From NCBI RefSeq assembly GCF_963678635.1, contig NC_087067.1, positions 43,375,829-43,439,828 on the forward strand: a DNA stretch of 64,000 bases. The letters are read 5' to 3'. Source of the stretch: Symsagittifera roscoffensis. Taxonomy: Eukaryota > Xenacoelomorpha > Acoela > Convolutidae. Shown one piece after another: positions 30,250 through 43,789 of the stretch. Every line of letters starts with the position of its first letter. Position 1 is the first letter of the stretch. A program made the translations under genes and the position numbers. The notes under the pieces are model-generated. The model ran no database searches and had not been told where the DNA came from. It saw only the letters and a list, made by a program, of their open reading frames with translations.

Positions 30250-33200
30250 TCATGGAATTTCAATGTAGGGACGCTTTAAAAAGGGAACTGAAAAGCAGCG
30301 CCCTAAATTGTAAGAAGAAAGCTCCTTTGTCGCAAAATATGAGAATTAGAATTATTTTTTTTAGAACTCATTCATCCGCAACATTACAGGATTGAGTGAA
30401 GAACATCAATTATAGTAAAAACGGTCCATATAAATAGAAAGAATGTATGCTGTGCACGCTTAGCGGGCAAAAAAATGCCGAAAAAGATAACCCAACTAAA
30501 TTTAAGGAAGCAGAAAATTAAGAGTTTATAAAAACTTAAGATCTTGGTCTGCATGATATTTAATGGCCAAAACGACGAATGAGCAACATTATTGATGGCA
30601 AGAAGAAATGACTCGACTACAATTGCTTTTGATCAAGCTAATCTACATAAACAGGTACCAGATCCCTAATAAAAATGAGCAATTTGATAGATGCATTGGC
30701 TATTCGCGATAATCACAACAACCCCGTATGGTTCACAAAGGTCCATCTGAAATACTTGTAGATGCTGCTCAGCGATAGTGCAAGTAGTCAATACAACTTC
30801 AGTAGAACAAAGTTACCAGGGTCTAATCTCATTTTAAAATCACGCTACTCCAAGTAATTTGCGCCTTAGGCTCTATTCATTGCTTTTTGAGACTAAAAGT
30901 AAATTCGGAAAAAATAGAAAATCGCTAAAATCCTTAGAACTCAATTAGCCGAACAAGCCCAAGAGAAAATGAAAACGGCCAGCAGTTTAAGTGAAGAGTG
31001 CATTAGAAAAATTTGAAAACACTCACTGGTGTGAACACTTAGCCGACAAAAAACACTCAGACCAAAATTATCTTGGCAGAATAAGTTTCATTTTCCAAAA
31101 ACTAAACATGTGGCTGGCCTTGAGTCCCTGAGCAGGAATTTGATCATGCTATAAAGGTAAGCAGATGAATTTTGTGAACACATTTTTAACAGAAAAAAAA
31201 AGGTTTATACCAGGTTGCAATATCAGCGCTAAATAACAAAACAGCAGATGGGACAGGAAAAAAATCAAGTTGTCAAAACGTAATGTTTTTTTAAACAAGC
31301 GTCTCAGAAATTGTTGCACATTAAAACCCAGTGCACAAATAGCATAGGGTTTAACTTCTCAAGCATGGGGTTTAATCTCGCATTTTGGATCATGCCACTA
31401 GCACCTGTTTATTCGATTAAACACAATCTCACGATTCAACCCTTAATTTCAGGTTTGGCTTTGTAGCTTTCAAGAAAAGTCAAGTTCCAGAATAATAACC
31501 AAATTTCCAAAACTAAACTTTTCAGGCCCGAAAATAATTTTCTATGAAAATTAGGGTGTAGCGCCGTATTCAGGGAAACTTCCTACTCTCTGATTTTTTA
31601 TTGAATTTTTTTTTCCAGCTTTGGCTTCGTAGCTTTTGGGAATTTCGAAAATTCTGAAAAATGGTCAAGGTTACTAGAACACTTTTATCAAGACTATTTT
31701 TTTAATGCAAAAACTAGGGGAGTAGCTGCTTATGCATAGAAAATTTACAAAACTTGTTTTTTCTATTTAATTCTCAACCTGAGATTTGGGTAAGTAGCCG
31801 AGAAAAAGCAGTGTCGAAAACAGTCAACAATTGGGCAGGAATTGTGCACTTGAGGGCGGCTGATACAACGGTTATCTCCCTTGTTTAGGTCAGATAACTC
31901 CATGGTCAGACAGATTGTTTAAAGAGATTAATCTGGCGGAGGTCAGCTAGTCAAAACTGATTAAATTCAGACAAGGTCAATTAGTGATCATAAAATAATT
32001 AATTAGTCAACAATTTTTTAACTGGTACTTTCGTGATGCTGTTTGTTATGTCTTATATTTTAATTTTTCTCAATTCATTCGTCAATAACCACTACCTCTT
32101 CTCAATTCTTAGTTTAAAGCTCGGGTTAAATCCCAGTATCTAATTCAGTCATTTAAATCCTAGTAGCTCTAACTCTGCAACTTACAGGCCCAGGTTAGTT
32201 AAACAGGTTACGGGGCAAAATTTCTTATCTTTTCATTTATTATTAATCTGTCAGAGCTTTCAGCTAGCAGCTTTTAGCAACGATGGACTTGAAATTGGCA
32301 ATTTTCAGTAGAAAGTCTGCAATTTTCCTGCTTGGTCGACGAATTTGTAGGGCTGATGCACACCAAAGTCCAGTTCAGGACAGTGATGGGCAATGATTTG
32401 TAAGAAGTTCATTTTACCCTCTCCGAGAGTCCAAACTCTGGTCAGCGGGCAGCCTACGATACCAAGATGCAGGAGCGAGCAGTGTTGGTCCAGCAGAGGA
32501 AAGACAATCGAAACACTGGGTGGTCCCATCAAGCTCTGGTGCTGAACAACACGAATGTGATGTACATAGAGAACGACTGCTTGGCAAAAAATTGCTATGG
32601 CGATGGGCTTTGAAACTGCTTCAAGAGTGGCTTTTCATTGTCGAGAGGCCAATTTTCGGCGGCACGTTAATTTTAATACGTAATTTTTGGCATGCCGAAA
32701 TTCAAAAAAAATATATCTAAACTACCGAAAACTTTCGAAGGCCATCGAACGTGAGGCAAGGAAAAAAGATGCCGGAGTGGCCTTTCTTTCCATTGGTACC
32801 ACTTTCCTAAAAATCAGAGTAATTTTCGAGAAAAATTTGCGAAAATTTTTCCAAAGCGTCTCAAAAAAACCTGTTAAATTCCAAGTCGGTGGCAATTATA
32901 ATTTCCAGTGATTATTACGCTCAACTTAAACCAGGAGAGAGTTCTAGGCGCGTTTTATTGCATCTACAACGACTGTCAATAACGAGGGAAAGCCAAGTTG
33001 ATACTGACCGTTTCAAGATAATTGTTCGGTACATTTAATTGAAAAATTATTTGACATACAGCCAAGGAGGAATAAATCAATATACTGTCAACTCATTTCT
33101 AATAACCACAATTAAAATGATCATTTACATATTTAAGCACAACTCATGATTGATATATAAGCAGTTATCTCTAACATTAATTTACACAGCCTCAACAGTG

Positions 33201-33720
33201 AACCGTCACTAGTGATGAAATCCTCAACCAATATTCGGTCAAGCTAACAATACTCAAAAATGTATCAGTTTACAACTTTTCGGTCATTATTGGTATTGTA
33301 ATTTGAGAACACTTTTATAATTTCAGCTATTAAACACACGCACTAAGTCGAGAAAATTAACGAAAACTATTGGAAAAAATGGTTTAATAGCTTAATTATT
33401 TATCATATTTAGTCAACGCCCATATTCAAAAATGAAGAGATTAAAAAATAACAAAATCTGCTCCAAATTACAGTGCCCAAATACCATTCTCATAAGAAGC
33501 TCTGGCTAGTTGTTCCGCTGGGTCGCTTTCAAAAAATGATTCTATTGAGAATTAGGCAGACAAAAATTGAAGCTTCTGACCATCATTTACACCAGCCACA
33601 TTAATTACTTTCCAATAACAACTCTTTTATGGTCAATGTTGAAAACAGAATCAATTTCATGAATCGACTAATTTACACTACTCGTTAATCGTTATATCGG
33701 TCATTTTAAATAAGTTCAGT
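30250..33720. other. Gene-poor intergenic region with decayed repeats
   Basis: No supported gene. Around 31440-31800 two to three diverged units of a ~150 bp repeat occur (blocks like TTTGGCTTTGTAGCTTT and GGTGTAGCGCCGTATTCAG). The same repeat type is denser inside the last intron of the TFG gene (34850-35760). The rest is AT-rich without recognisable structure. Confidence 0.5.
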
Positions 33721-36700
33721 TCACGATGATGGCGTGAATGATGTAGGTGGTGGTGGCATCATTGACGGAGGTCCTCCAGGTCCGTTCGCATTCGGAGCTC
33801 CTGGTGCGCCCCCGTATCCGCCCATGCCCATCGGAGGTGGGGGCATCATTGGGTTTCCAGGTCCCCCACTATGATGTGGTGGCATCATACCTCCCCCCAT
33901 GGGTGGTGGCCCGGGCATCCTCATCATGTGGTTTCCCATCGGGTTCATTCCGTAGGATGGTTGGGGTCCGTTTGGAGGACCAGCTGACGAGGATGGCGGA
34001 GGTGGCATTCCTGATGATCCTATAAAGACAATTTGAGATTTATCAATTAACTCAACTTATCTGTAAAAAAAATAACAACCAGAGATCGATCAGTTTAAAT
34101 ATATAATCAAAAATTGAAGGAAACAAGAAAAAAGCGACTGATACTTTTTCAATCTTTCTACTTTCATAGAGCAAATTACACCATGTTAAAGAGCTTTCTC
34201 AATTTTTTGAAACAATTATGATTGACGTTTTCATAAACTAACCTAACTAAAATGAACTGGATGAAAAGACACCTTTTTCTTCAGCAGGGAACTCACAAAT
34301 CAAAAATGTAAAAACTGGATTTCCCCCACATTTGGAAATCAATTTTTAAAAACCATTATAAAGTTGTCATAACGCAATGAAGTTTGGGATGGTGAGCAAA
34401 AAAATTGTGAACTGATTTGTTCTCCCTATGTTACATATTACCATCACGCGTTTAGCCATAATAACACGTCAAACAACATAAAAAAATGGAAAATTTGAAT
34501 GGTGGATGAGGGAGTGGAAAAAAAACAGCCAATTTATTTTTCAGGAGAAAGAGCCGAATCTGATTGCAATTGCACTTGAAAATGCCAGCTATTTCTCCGA
34601 TTTTCCTTTTCACCACCCACTGCCCGATTTGCAAGCGGAAAAATTAAGCCATGGCAAACATATTTGATCTCCATTTTTAATCCTATAAAATCTCTACTTA
34701 ATATTGATGTTTGTTGGAGATGGGGGGAGCCTAAGGTACTTTTCTCGAAAACCTATCTGGATAAAAAAACCATCACGATACCGGAAAAACTATACCTTAT
34801 AATAGACACATGAGAACTGACAAAAATGAACGAGACTTAAAAAAATTTTCCCACCCCCTTGAATTCTAAATTTCAGTTTTGGCAGGGTAGTTTTCGAGAA
34901 AAGTGAAATTTACCAAATTGCAAAAAACGGTGTACATTTCAGAACGGGACTTTTCCTAACAACATAACAAATTTTACAAATCATAGAGCAGCAAGTTTAA
35001 CATGAAAAATCTTGCATCCTGTTTCTTCGACAAAAACCTTAATCTCAGATTTTTTCAGATCCCGCAGGCTACAAATAAGTAAGGGCGTACGAGCTTATGC
35101 AGCAAAGAAGTCCGAAATCTGTTATCTTCAGTAAACCATGAATCTGGAAATTGATTCTACTAAAAATATGGTTCAGCTGATACACAGATTCTATTCCTAA
35201 AAAAAGCTTCTCGATTGAATTTTCAACCTAAAAACTGAAAGGTGTTTTTCAAGATAAGTCAAAAAATTTTCATAAATAGTAAAGTTTGACTTCTCTAAAG
35301 CAATTGTCTTTTTTTTCCTATTAAAATAGGGCAAATGAGCCAATGCAAGGAGTATTCCTAAAATCCTTCATTTCAATTCAACTCACAAAATCAGATCACA
35401 TTATTTTTTTGAGAAAAGAATCAAAGTTTCCAAAAAACTATCAAAACTGAAATATATTTGATTTTTCGAAAAACTGAAGCTTAGTTGCCTATACCGCGAG
35501 AAACCAAAACTTGTTTCTTCGATTGATTCTTTAAACCCAGATTTGGGAGGGCAGTTTTCGAGAAAATAAGGTCGTAGCATCGAAAATCCCACAAACAGTT
35601 TTTTCAATTGAACTCTTAAACCCAGTTATGAAATGGAAGTCGGAAAATGACAACTGTCAAAAAATGACCAGTTTTGAGGCCACAACTTTTTTGCTGTAAA
35701 AAATAGGTCTTAGCGGCTTATTCAGAAGAGATCTGCGCTACCTGTTCTTTCCATTGAAATCTGAATTTCAGATTTAGCGAATAAAAAAAAGAAAAAATGA
35801 GTCAAACGTTCCACCCATTGAAAATTCGGAAGTCCCTTCAAGATAGCGAAAGGAAAAAAGAGGCTAATTAAATATGCATCAAAATTTCGAAGCGTCTCAA
35901 AATTTCCAAAGAGTATTTTTACGTGCTCCGACCATAGTCTTAAGCAATACAACTAAAAACTTTCCAGAATTTAGACAAACTCGACAGTCAGAATAAAATA
36001 GACACATTGGAAAACAGTTTTTCTAGAAAAAAAGAATAGAAAAGCGAAAAAAAAAACGAATAATAGTCATGTTTATTTCACATTCTACTGTTCTGGCAAG
36101 TTTTTGTTCGAAAACTAGACTTGATTCATTTGGACAGGTATAGTTTTTAATATATATAAGATAAAACCTGTCAACAAAATTTTTAATGGGAAAAAACTAG
36201 TTCCCGATTGCAATAGCCTTGCTTATCGCAAGGGTAAAAACTAACTCTACTCGAAAAAAACCTAAATTTTCACGGCTTAAAGTAAGCATAAATTAGCTAT
36301 TTTAAGCCTACTCGCACACCTTTTTTGCTCGAAAGTAGACCAAAAAACTCAAATTTTCAAAAGAGTTTTTCTCGACACTGAAAAAACTTTTCCACAATTT
36401 TTTAATGTCGATGCTCAGGGGAAGGAACCAATGTGCAATCTCTATTGAAAACGCTTATAATTAATATAGCTCATTATCAGTCTAATAAAAATACAAACAG
36501 TTGCGCGCAAAAACCTCATGTACCAAGCGGAAAACGGGACATGAGAAATAACATGAGAAGACAAAAAAAACAGAATAAAGACATAAAAATAAGCACGAAG
36601 ATGGAAATAAGTTATCAAATCATCAAACAAGATGAGACTATGGAATCATTACACCCGGATTGTGACTTAACGTGAGCGGTACTCCTCCGTTCTACTAATG

Positions 36701-39560
36701 GCCGGTTTTCTACTGTTGATATGTAAAGCCTCGAGGGCTAGTAATTTCAGTGTCTCTTGATTTATCAATAATCTTTGCTGATATGTTGCTGCTATTGCCA
36801 GTACAGTGTAAGAAATAATCATCAACGGGAGAGGAGATACGAGAGAGCTCTACAGGCGATTGGTCAGGTGTCGAGCAGTTTGCACGACGTAGCTGGCTTC
36901 ACAACCAGGATAAATGATTTAGTAAACCACATGACTACCTAGGTTACTCTGAATTTTCGATTTCAGCGGTGAGAGAACTGTCTTCAGTTTACGAGTAATA
37001 AAAACGACGGGAACTTGAACCCCGCTTCGAAGCCTGCGTTTAAAAAAGTTTTTTTTTGCGGGCGCGATACTGAGGGTAAAATGAATTCCCAAACAATTTC
37101 ATATTCCCTGATTTCATCGAACAGAACACTTTTGCCTTTCGTCGAACAAAAATGTTTTGATTTTGTCGAACAAAAATTTTTAGCCGAAACCGTTTAATAG
37201 GAAAAAAAATATTTAAAGCCAGAAATGGTAAAATGACAAATTACAGAACTTTCAATGTAGTGAGAAATTATAAATTCTAAATAACATCATTGCTTTACAA
37301 AGTTAGTGTGAAGTACTAAACAAAATAAATGCCATTTGAAAAAACGGAAAACCAACCGACAAAAACTAGGCTTAAATAATTACTATTGGAAACTGACTGC
37401 ACTTATTTACTACCTAAATGAAAGTAGTTTTATTTGAATTTTCAAGAAATTGAGCATGTCTTGAAATACACCATCCGTATAAAAATGACCATACTGTGAA
37501 AAAAGTTATTTTCGGGTTATATATGGAAGAAGATTTACTACTAATTTACGCTTATCTTATTCAACTGTACTGTCTGTATTTTAAAAAAAAACATAAAAAG
37601 CTTACCCCGGGGAGGCGGGTAATTCGTCGGTGGCATAAAAGGAGATCCTCCCATTGGTGGAGCATTCGAGTTTACCATTTGACCCCCGTTGGAATCGCCG
37701 CTTGGTGTCTGCAACGGTGTCGATGATCCCTTGAAAGCCGGTACCTGGTATCTACTTCCACCTTGGAACATCATTTGCCCTCGAGGAATGTTCATTGACG
37801 GAGGAGGAGCTCCTGGTTGTCCCATCATCATAGGAGGAGGTGCGATGCCTCCCGCCATTGAATACGGAGGCTGATGCATCATACTGGGATGGGGCCCCGC
37901 CATGCTGCTATTTGGACCTTGACCTGGCGAAGGAGCATATCCGTTGTAACTCGTCTGCGAGTGAGGCCTTGAATCCACGTTAGAACTGGGTGGAGGCGGC
38001 AGCGATCCATTTGAGCTCATTGGAGGGCCAAAATTGGGTCCTCCGTACTGACCAGGAGGAGGTGCTGGTGTTCCGCCGAAAGTCGAAGGAGGAGCAGGAC
38101 TGTTCGCCATCTTGGGTGGCCCTCCAGAAATGTTCACGTTTCCCATGTTGCTGTTCGGTGGCATAAAAGGAGGCATTGAGTTTCCAGGACTATCAGGTGG
38201 TGGCCGGCTTCCTGGGCCACCGCTCATTGACGTAGGGGTTTGTGCAGGAGCGTTGGACCGACTCAAAGAATTCACGTCGGAATTAAACTGGACCCCTTGC
38301 ATATTGTCAATTGCAGGCGATGGCGCAGCAGAGTTCCGCTGTCCATCGTCAAGCTGTTGTGATACTATAAACAAATGCTTCTATGATAAAAAGAAAATTT
38401 TACGAGCTGTAAAACTAGCAAAATAACTTCAATTTTCTACCGTCCAAGTTGTTCAGATGATCGTTTGCACCGGGGTATACATTCGGTTTGAATGCGCTGC
38501 CTGGAGGTGGTGCATTATGATTCATTTGCATTGAGCCCATGTTATTTCTCTCACTTGGAGCCTGTTCCATTGAGTTATTTTCGTTTCCAGGAGAATTCGA
38601 TTGTACATTAACTCCTGCAGATGACTCAAGTGACAAATCATTCACTTGGTTGTCACCAAAAACACCTAAATATATGAGAGATTAGACTTAGCCAAAACTG
38701 CACGCAAGCTGCAGTCAACAATACCAACTTTCAGATGCTTTATCCGTAGCTGAATTTTGGTTGAAGCTATTCTGAACTTGTTGCTGCAGAGGATCAAATT
38801 CTTTGCCAGCTCCACTTTTGATTGCGACATTATGTTCTTTCTCACCTAAATTCTTTCATGATTGAAAAAAGTATCATAATTTTTTAATGATTTCAAGCTC
38901 AAGTTACCGTGCGCATTTTTGGAGCTTTCTTTGCTACTTCGTTTCTCTTTTCTGCTCGAAGAACCCGATGCAGTTGAAGTTTTCGATGCCACAAACTCGA
39001 CATTTTCAAGTTGCCCGATCCAGGAAGATAGTTTATTCAAAACTGAAGACATTTCACTTTTCAACTCGTGCAGCTTAGCACTGCTCATTACAACCTGGTC
39101 ACCTTTTACTTCAATTCCTGTAACCTCTTCTTCCGCTGAAACGACGATCCATATTCACATTTAATCGGCACAATCAGACCCTCATTTAAATTCAAAAATA
39201 GACTAACGATAAATATTGATCTTCAGGTAGTCTCCACTGTCGATCAAAGCAAAAACTAAGTCCGAATTATCTGTCAAGCTGATTTGGTCGCCCTCTGAAA
39301 ATTTACTGAATAGTCTCAACATGATATGTCAAAAGAAAATGTAAGCTGCCAATAAACCAACCTGAATCAACATATTTCATGGACAATTGGACCGCCGGAG
39401 ACAAGTGAAAAATACGTTGGCACATCAAACACAATTCATCGAGAGTCATTGGTTCGTCCGCGGCATTCAAAACTATTTTTCGAACCTCTTCTAACGTCCT
39501 TAGAGAGGAATACTTCCTGATTTTTAACACAATTTTTTTGTTCGGCCCAAGCAGCGACAT
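33721..39560 (-). CDS. TFG: TFG homologue (PB1 domain, COPII/ER-exit-site protein), 7 exons
   Basis: The coding exons (minus strand, in order) are 39560-39362, 39294-39208, 39135-38908, 38845-38729, 38665-38441, 38364-37606 and 34019-33721. They join in frame to 1914 bases (637 residues, TGA stop), all with GT/AG borders and all introns in phase 1. Residues ~8-95 form a PB1 domain: basic VLKIRK, the DEPMTLDELCLM helix region, and the acidic OPCA-like YVDSEGDQISLTDNSDLVFA. A short coiled coil follows (LHELKSEMSSVLNKLSSWIG), then a Ser/Lys linker, the TFG-typical EFDPLQQQVQNSFN, and a long Pro/Met/Gly/Ser-rich low-complexity tail. In animals TFG self-assembles through PB1 and the coiled coil at ER exit sites and organises COPII carriers. 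Human TFG is about 400 residues with a Pro/Gln tail, so this protein is longer. The start ATG at 39560 is in good PB1 register. No TATA box is apparent. Confidence 0.85.
34020..37605 (-). other. Large last intron of TFG, filled with decayed repeats
   Basis: 3.6 kb, against <130 bases for the other five introns. It holds a degraded family B MITE (~34311-34530), a degraded family C MITE (~34620-34735), and from ~34850 to 35760 several diverged tandem units of a ~150 bp repeat (blocks TTTTCGAGAAAA, TAGCGGCTTATTCAG, TTTTTTCAATTGAA). No gene was found inside it on either strand. Confidence 0.7.
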
Positions 39561-39933
39561 TTTTCTAAAAAACAACAACTACTTAAAGTTGTCTCCGGCT
39601 ACAAATTTAAGCCAAAGAAATTAATAAATCTGCAATCAATCAGTGCAATTCACTACTGATACCAGGAGCATTCTATTGTTGCAAAAAAAGGAAGTACCAG
39701 TATTCAACGACCATTTTAATCTACTCAAAAGTGGTGCCCGGGCGAAGGGACAGCTATTATGACAGATACTCCCGGACTCCCACTACGGCTAAAATGGATC
39801 GATAAGAGGAAATTATTGCGATAGACACAAAAAAGGCCCCCTGGCATGAAACGGTCTAGGAAAACGGGACTTTGAGGCCGAAATTCCAGGGATCCGAAGA
39901 AATCAAATAACGTGAATTGTTCATCTGTAAAAT
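39561..39933. other. Upstream region of TFG
   Basis: The 370 bases between the TFG start codon and the tail of a LINE. No TATA box or clear initiator stands out; TFG transcription must start here or within the LINE. Confidence 0.5.
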
Positions 39934-39961
39934 GTTAGTAGTAGTAGTAGTAGTAGTAGTA
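39934..39961. repeat. TAG trinucleotide microsatellite (LINE tail)
   Basis: About nine TAG units. On the LINE strand this is a CTA repeat at the very 3' end, as CR1-clade elements often carry short simple repeats instead of poly-A. Confidence 0.85.
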
Positions 39962-40011
39962 GGGATTTAGTGTTTCCACAAGGGGTCCAGGCCCCTGTCA
40001 TCCTTCACGTC

Positions 40012-42244
40012 TCATATCGCGAGTCTAGTTCTACAATTGTTTGTCGCACAATCACATGCAAGCTTCCATGTGCATTTATTTCTTTCGTCATAGAGTGCAA
40101 TTTTGTTCCAGAACACTTTGAGCAGGGCGCCTTTCAGTCCAGACCAATTTCGCAAATCTATCCTAAGTGCATTCGCAAGACGACATGTCTGGTAAAAGAA
40201 ATTTCGTTCACACCTGTACTTTGATGGACGCTTTAGCTGAAATATAGGATAGCGAGAGAAATCTATGTATTGTGGAACATCAATAATATAAGTATCGTAT
40301 CGTTTCAAAATTAATTTTGCCAGCAGTAACAGGTTGTTCAATTTTATGTACATGGGCAGTGGTGAAATTTGTAGTCGTTTAAGTTTATCTTTGTAATTGG
40401 TATGTTTACGATGCAAAATCCAATTTATCGCCCTTTTTTAAATTATCTCGTATTGTGTCATGACGTATATGTTTAGACCTATGCAAGAACTAGCATACAT
40501 TATTACGGGAATGACCATCGATTTATACAGGTTTAATTTTGCTTTCCAGTGTAGATTTGATGTATTCCTCTTTATCATGAAAAACACTCTGTTTGCCTTT
40601 ACGCATGCTTTTTCCATATGTTGGCTCCATGTTAGATCATTTGATACGATTAGTCCAAGGTCTTTCTGACAGTCTACATGAGCTATTTGTTCATTATTGA
40701 AATTAAAAGAAAATCGATTTTTCCCAAAATTCAGGTGCGTACATTTATCTACGTTGAAAGGCATATTGTTTTCCAGGGTCCGTAGATTCACATTGTCAAG
40801 GTCTTTTTGAAATTCATCCCTCACCAAATTTATGCTAATGAATTTGACATCGTCCGCGAATAAAAATGGTATAACTGTATTGCATTTGTCAGGCAGGTCA
40901 TTTATGAAAACCAAGAAAAACAAGGGTCCCAAAATACTGCCCTGGGGTACACCGCTCGTTACTTTTTCTGAATTTGATATTTCGCCATTTACTCGTACGA
41001 CTTGAGACCTTTCTGTTAGGTATGATTTAATTAATTTCAAGTTTTTTATCCCTGACTCCTTGTTCGAATAATTTCCGCAACAAAATTCCGTGGTCAACAC
41101 GGTCAAAAGCCTTACTATAATCTGTAAAAACCGTTTCGATACTATCGCCATTTTCATGACCGTTATAGACTAGCTGCAAAAACGTTAAAAGCTGAACAAT
41201 GGTCGATCGGTTTTTCCGAAATCCGTACTGTGCCTTGTGGAAAATCTTTTCAAAATGTTCATATAATCGCTTGAAAATTATTCGTTTTAGAATTTTCGAG
41301 ATTACTGAGAGCAGAGAAACAGGTCTGTAATTTGCAATGTCACTTTTGTCATCTTTTTTATGCAAAGGGCTAATGATGGCTTTTTTCCAACATGCGGGAA
41401 AAATACAGGTTTGAGAAATTTTTCGGAATATCTGATAGATTGAATGAGATAATGTTTCTGCATTTTTGAATAGAAAAGGAGGTAGATCGTCCGGTCCTTT
41501 GCTTTTATTTACATTCAACAGTTTGCATATTTCAAAAATATCTTGTTCTGAAAAATCGATATTTTCTAAAATTGGTTGATTTTTGTTACTGCATTGGTTT
41601 TCGTTAAAAATTGACGACTCCACATATACTGATGCAAAAAGTTTTGAAAACAAAGCTGCTTTTGAGACATCCGTATCTGCATTTTCGTTTTGATAATGCA
41701 TTATACTAGGCAAAACTGATTTTCGGAAAGCCCTAAAATATTTGAAAAGTTTGCCGGTTGATCTTTCAGCTGCCATGGATTCCTCATAACTAACTTTATC
41801 GATTTTGATAAGCTGGTCTGTTTTCGATTTTAATAACACTACTTTAGTATGTGACTCATTGTGTTTTTTCCGAGCAGTGTTCAAACATTTTATCATATGG
41901 GAGGTTGATTGACTAATCCAGGGGGGTAAGGATGTATGATGTTTTGTGCGTTTAGGTATCGTACTCGATAAAAGATCCAACAACCATTTGTACCAATGTT
42001 CTACTATGACATTTGGATTTGACCAGCAATAAGTATCGAAGGGGTTTTCAATAATTAAATCATTCAATAATTTGTAGTCACCGTTGCAAAAACTCAATGT
42101 TGACTCCTTAACATATTTTCGCTGGTATAAGCAGGATATTTCAATATGGAATTTCGTCTTTATCGGATAATGGTTTGACATTTTTGTGAAACTATTTTCA
42201 TTTTGAAATTTGCAAATATCAGTAACTTGAATATTTTCACTCAC
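40012..42244 (-). pseudogene. LINE reverse transcriptase
   Basis: Segment 42244-41027 carries the N-terminal RT part (KKAIISPLHKKDDKSDIANY, RPVSLLSVISKI, AQYGFRKNRST, VFTDYSKAFDRVDH). A frameshift near 41100 leads to 41157-40438 with VTSGVPQGSILGPLFFLVFI and the catalytic FADD box. An in-frame TAA near 40440 separates the C-terminal segment (40416-40012, HRKHTNYKDKLKRLQISPLP), which is typical of CR1-like RT ends. Catalytic Asp pair intact, reading frame broken. Confidence 0.85.
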
Positions 42245-42823
42245 AAAAACAGATCAAGGATTCCTGTTGCAGCTGTATGAAAATCAATTTTTTGAATTAG
42301 ATCAAATTTCTCGATAAAAAATAGAAAATTGGTTTCAATCAAATTTTGCAAAGAAGTGCTACTCCAGTTTATTGTTGGGAAATTGAAATCCCCATAAATA
42401 ATCAAACCGTCACGTTTACTTCTGAGTTTCAAAATTTCTGAAAACATCTTGTGTATATCTTCTGTATTAAGTGAATATTTACTGTTTGCAGGGGGCAGAT
42501 AACATGAGATGACCAAAATTTTTAGATTTGCTAAAGTGACATAGCACGCTACGACTGAACCGTTTGTCAAAACGATCTCTATACACATATCATAGTTCAT
42601 GTGATGTCTGGCCAATTTTTGCTTTTCGGTCAGATCGAAAGCAATTATATTCATTTAAAAATAGTTCTGTCTCCAATATTTCAGTTGTTAACCAGGTTTC
42701 GGATAAGCAAACGATATCAAGGTTATTCAAAAGTATAAAATTTGAAAAAGTTTTTCTACAGTCCAGCTTGAAAATGCTTCTGATATTGTAACAAATTACT
42801 TCTATATCCCCTGAATTTTTCAA
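42241..42823 (-). pseudogene. LINE AP-endonuclease domain, frameshifted
   Basis: The frames 42823-42590 and 42654-42241 encode an exonuclease/endonuclease/phosphatase-type domain: ICYNIRSI, LSETWL (catalytic Glu), LVISCYLPP, GDFNFPTINW (catalytic Asp/Asn). The last motif, SNHYPI (usually SDH), is at the start of the RT frame. A frameshift lies near 42620. Confidence 0.75.
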
Positions 42824-42826
42824 TAG

Positions 42827-43665
42827 TCAGTCTGATGTGGTTTCGGCTCTGTTATTTGAAAACAAAACACCTTTCCGAATTTTGATACTTTTTGGATCAC
42901 TTCCGTTATTTAATAGTTCTCTCCTTCTTTTCAGCAATTGCTGTTCTTTTTCTTGTTCATCCTTATTTAGGGATTTCGATATAAAAACAGCGTAATTCAC
43001 ACCCATATATCTTGGTTCATAAGTTTTCAGCATTGATGCGCGAGTTTGTATTTTGTCAACTGTATACATGTTTCTAAACTTGACTAATAACTGCCTGGGT
43101 TTTTTAAAGTTTGGGTCAAATTTAACAAGTCTACGAAATGAAGAAATTTCATTCGGATTAACACCCAATTTGTTTATGCATTCGCATAAGGCTTTTTCCT
43201 CGTGTTCAAAAATTTTAGCCCTCTCTACTTTTTCGTTTTCATTCGAACTTTTGTATTCAGGTATGCCGCTAAAACGTAGTTCAAGAGCGTATTCATTACC
43301 TGATTTAAGCACATCTGAATACTTAGCTTTTTGGTTTTGAGGAGCATTCGATGCATCTGCGATTGACTGCATTACCGACTTGGCTATTTGAAGTTTATCC
43401 ATCAGCTCTTCAATACCACGAGTGATGTCCTCGTGACATTTCCCACCGCCCAGTTTTGATCCGGTAGTTGAGCAACCAGGACACATAAATTTCACATTTG
43501 CAGTCGTTCCAGGAATTTGTACTCATCCACAGAGTAGTCCATACACTCACTATGAGTCCACCTCTCACATAAATCGTACGATATCCAGTTATCACCGTTT
43601 GGCTTGCTACAGATGTTGCACATCTCATGGTTCTTTGATGCCAATCTTGACCTCGTACCAGGCAT
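42827..43665 (-). pseudogene. LINE ORF1 with PHD-like zinc finger, frameshifted
   Basis: The ATG at 43665 opens 57 codons with CNICSKPNGDNWISYDLCERW and HSEC, ending in TGA. After a one-base shift the frame continues VKFMCPGCSTTG, completing a Cys4-His-Cys3-like finger in which one Cys is Tyr. Downstream lie a helical segment (GIEELMDKLQIAK) and a domain with LRFSGIPEY and RLVKFDPNFKKPRQLLVKF. PHD-type fingers in ORF1 are known from CR1-clade LINEs; ORF1 proteins bind the element RNA. Confidence 0.65.
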
Positions 43666-43789
43666 ATTTTATTTGAAAACAAACTATTTAATAAGTTTAT
43701 CACAACAATTAGGCAGTTTGTTTTCATAAACTTAGGTAAGTTTCGACCATAATAACCATTATTCATGACAAGGCGCATCAAATATCATT

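Noticed and set aside
33747..34025. Plus-strand ORF across the last TFG exon
   Set aside because: Antisense to a GC-rich low-complexity coding exon; no motif.
37689..38426. Plus-strand Gly/Pro-rich ORFs that look collagen-like
   Set aside because: Antisense of the Pro/Gly/Met-rich TFG exon 6.
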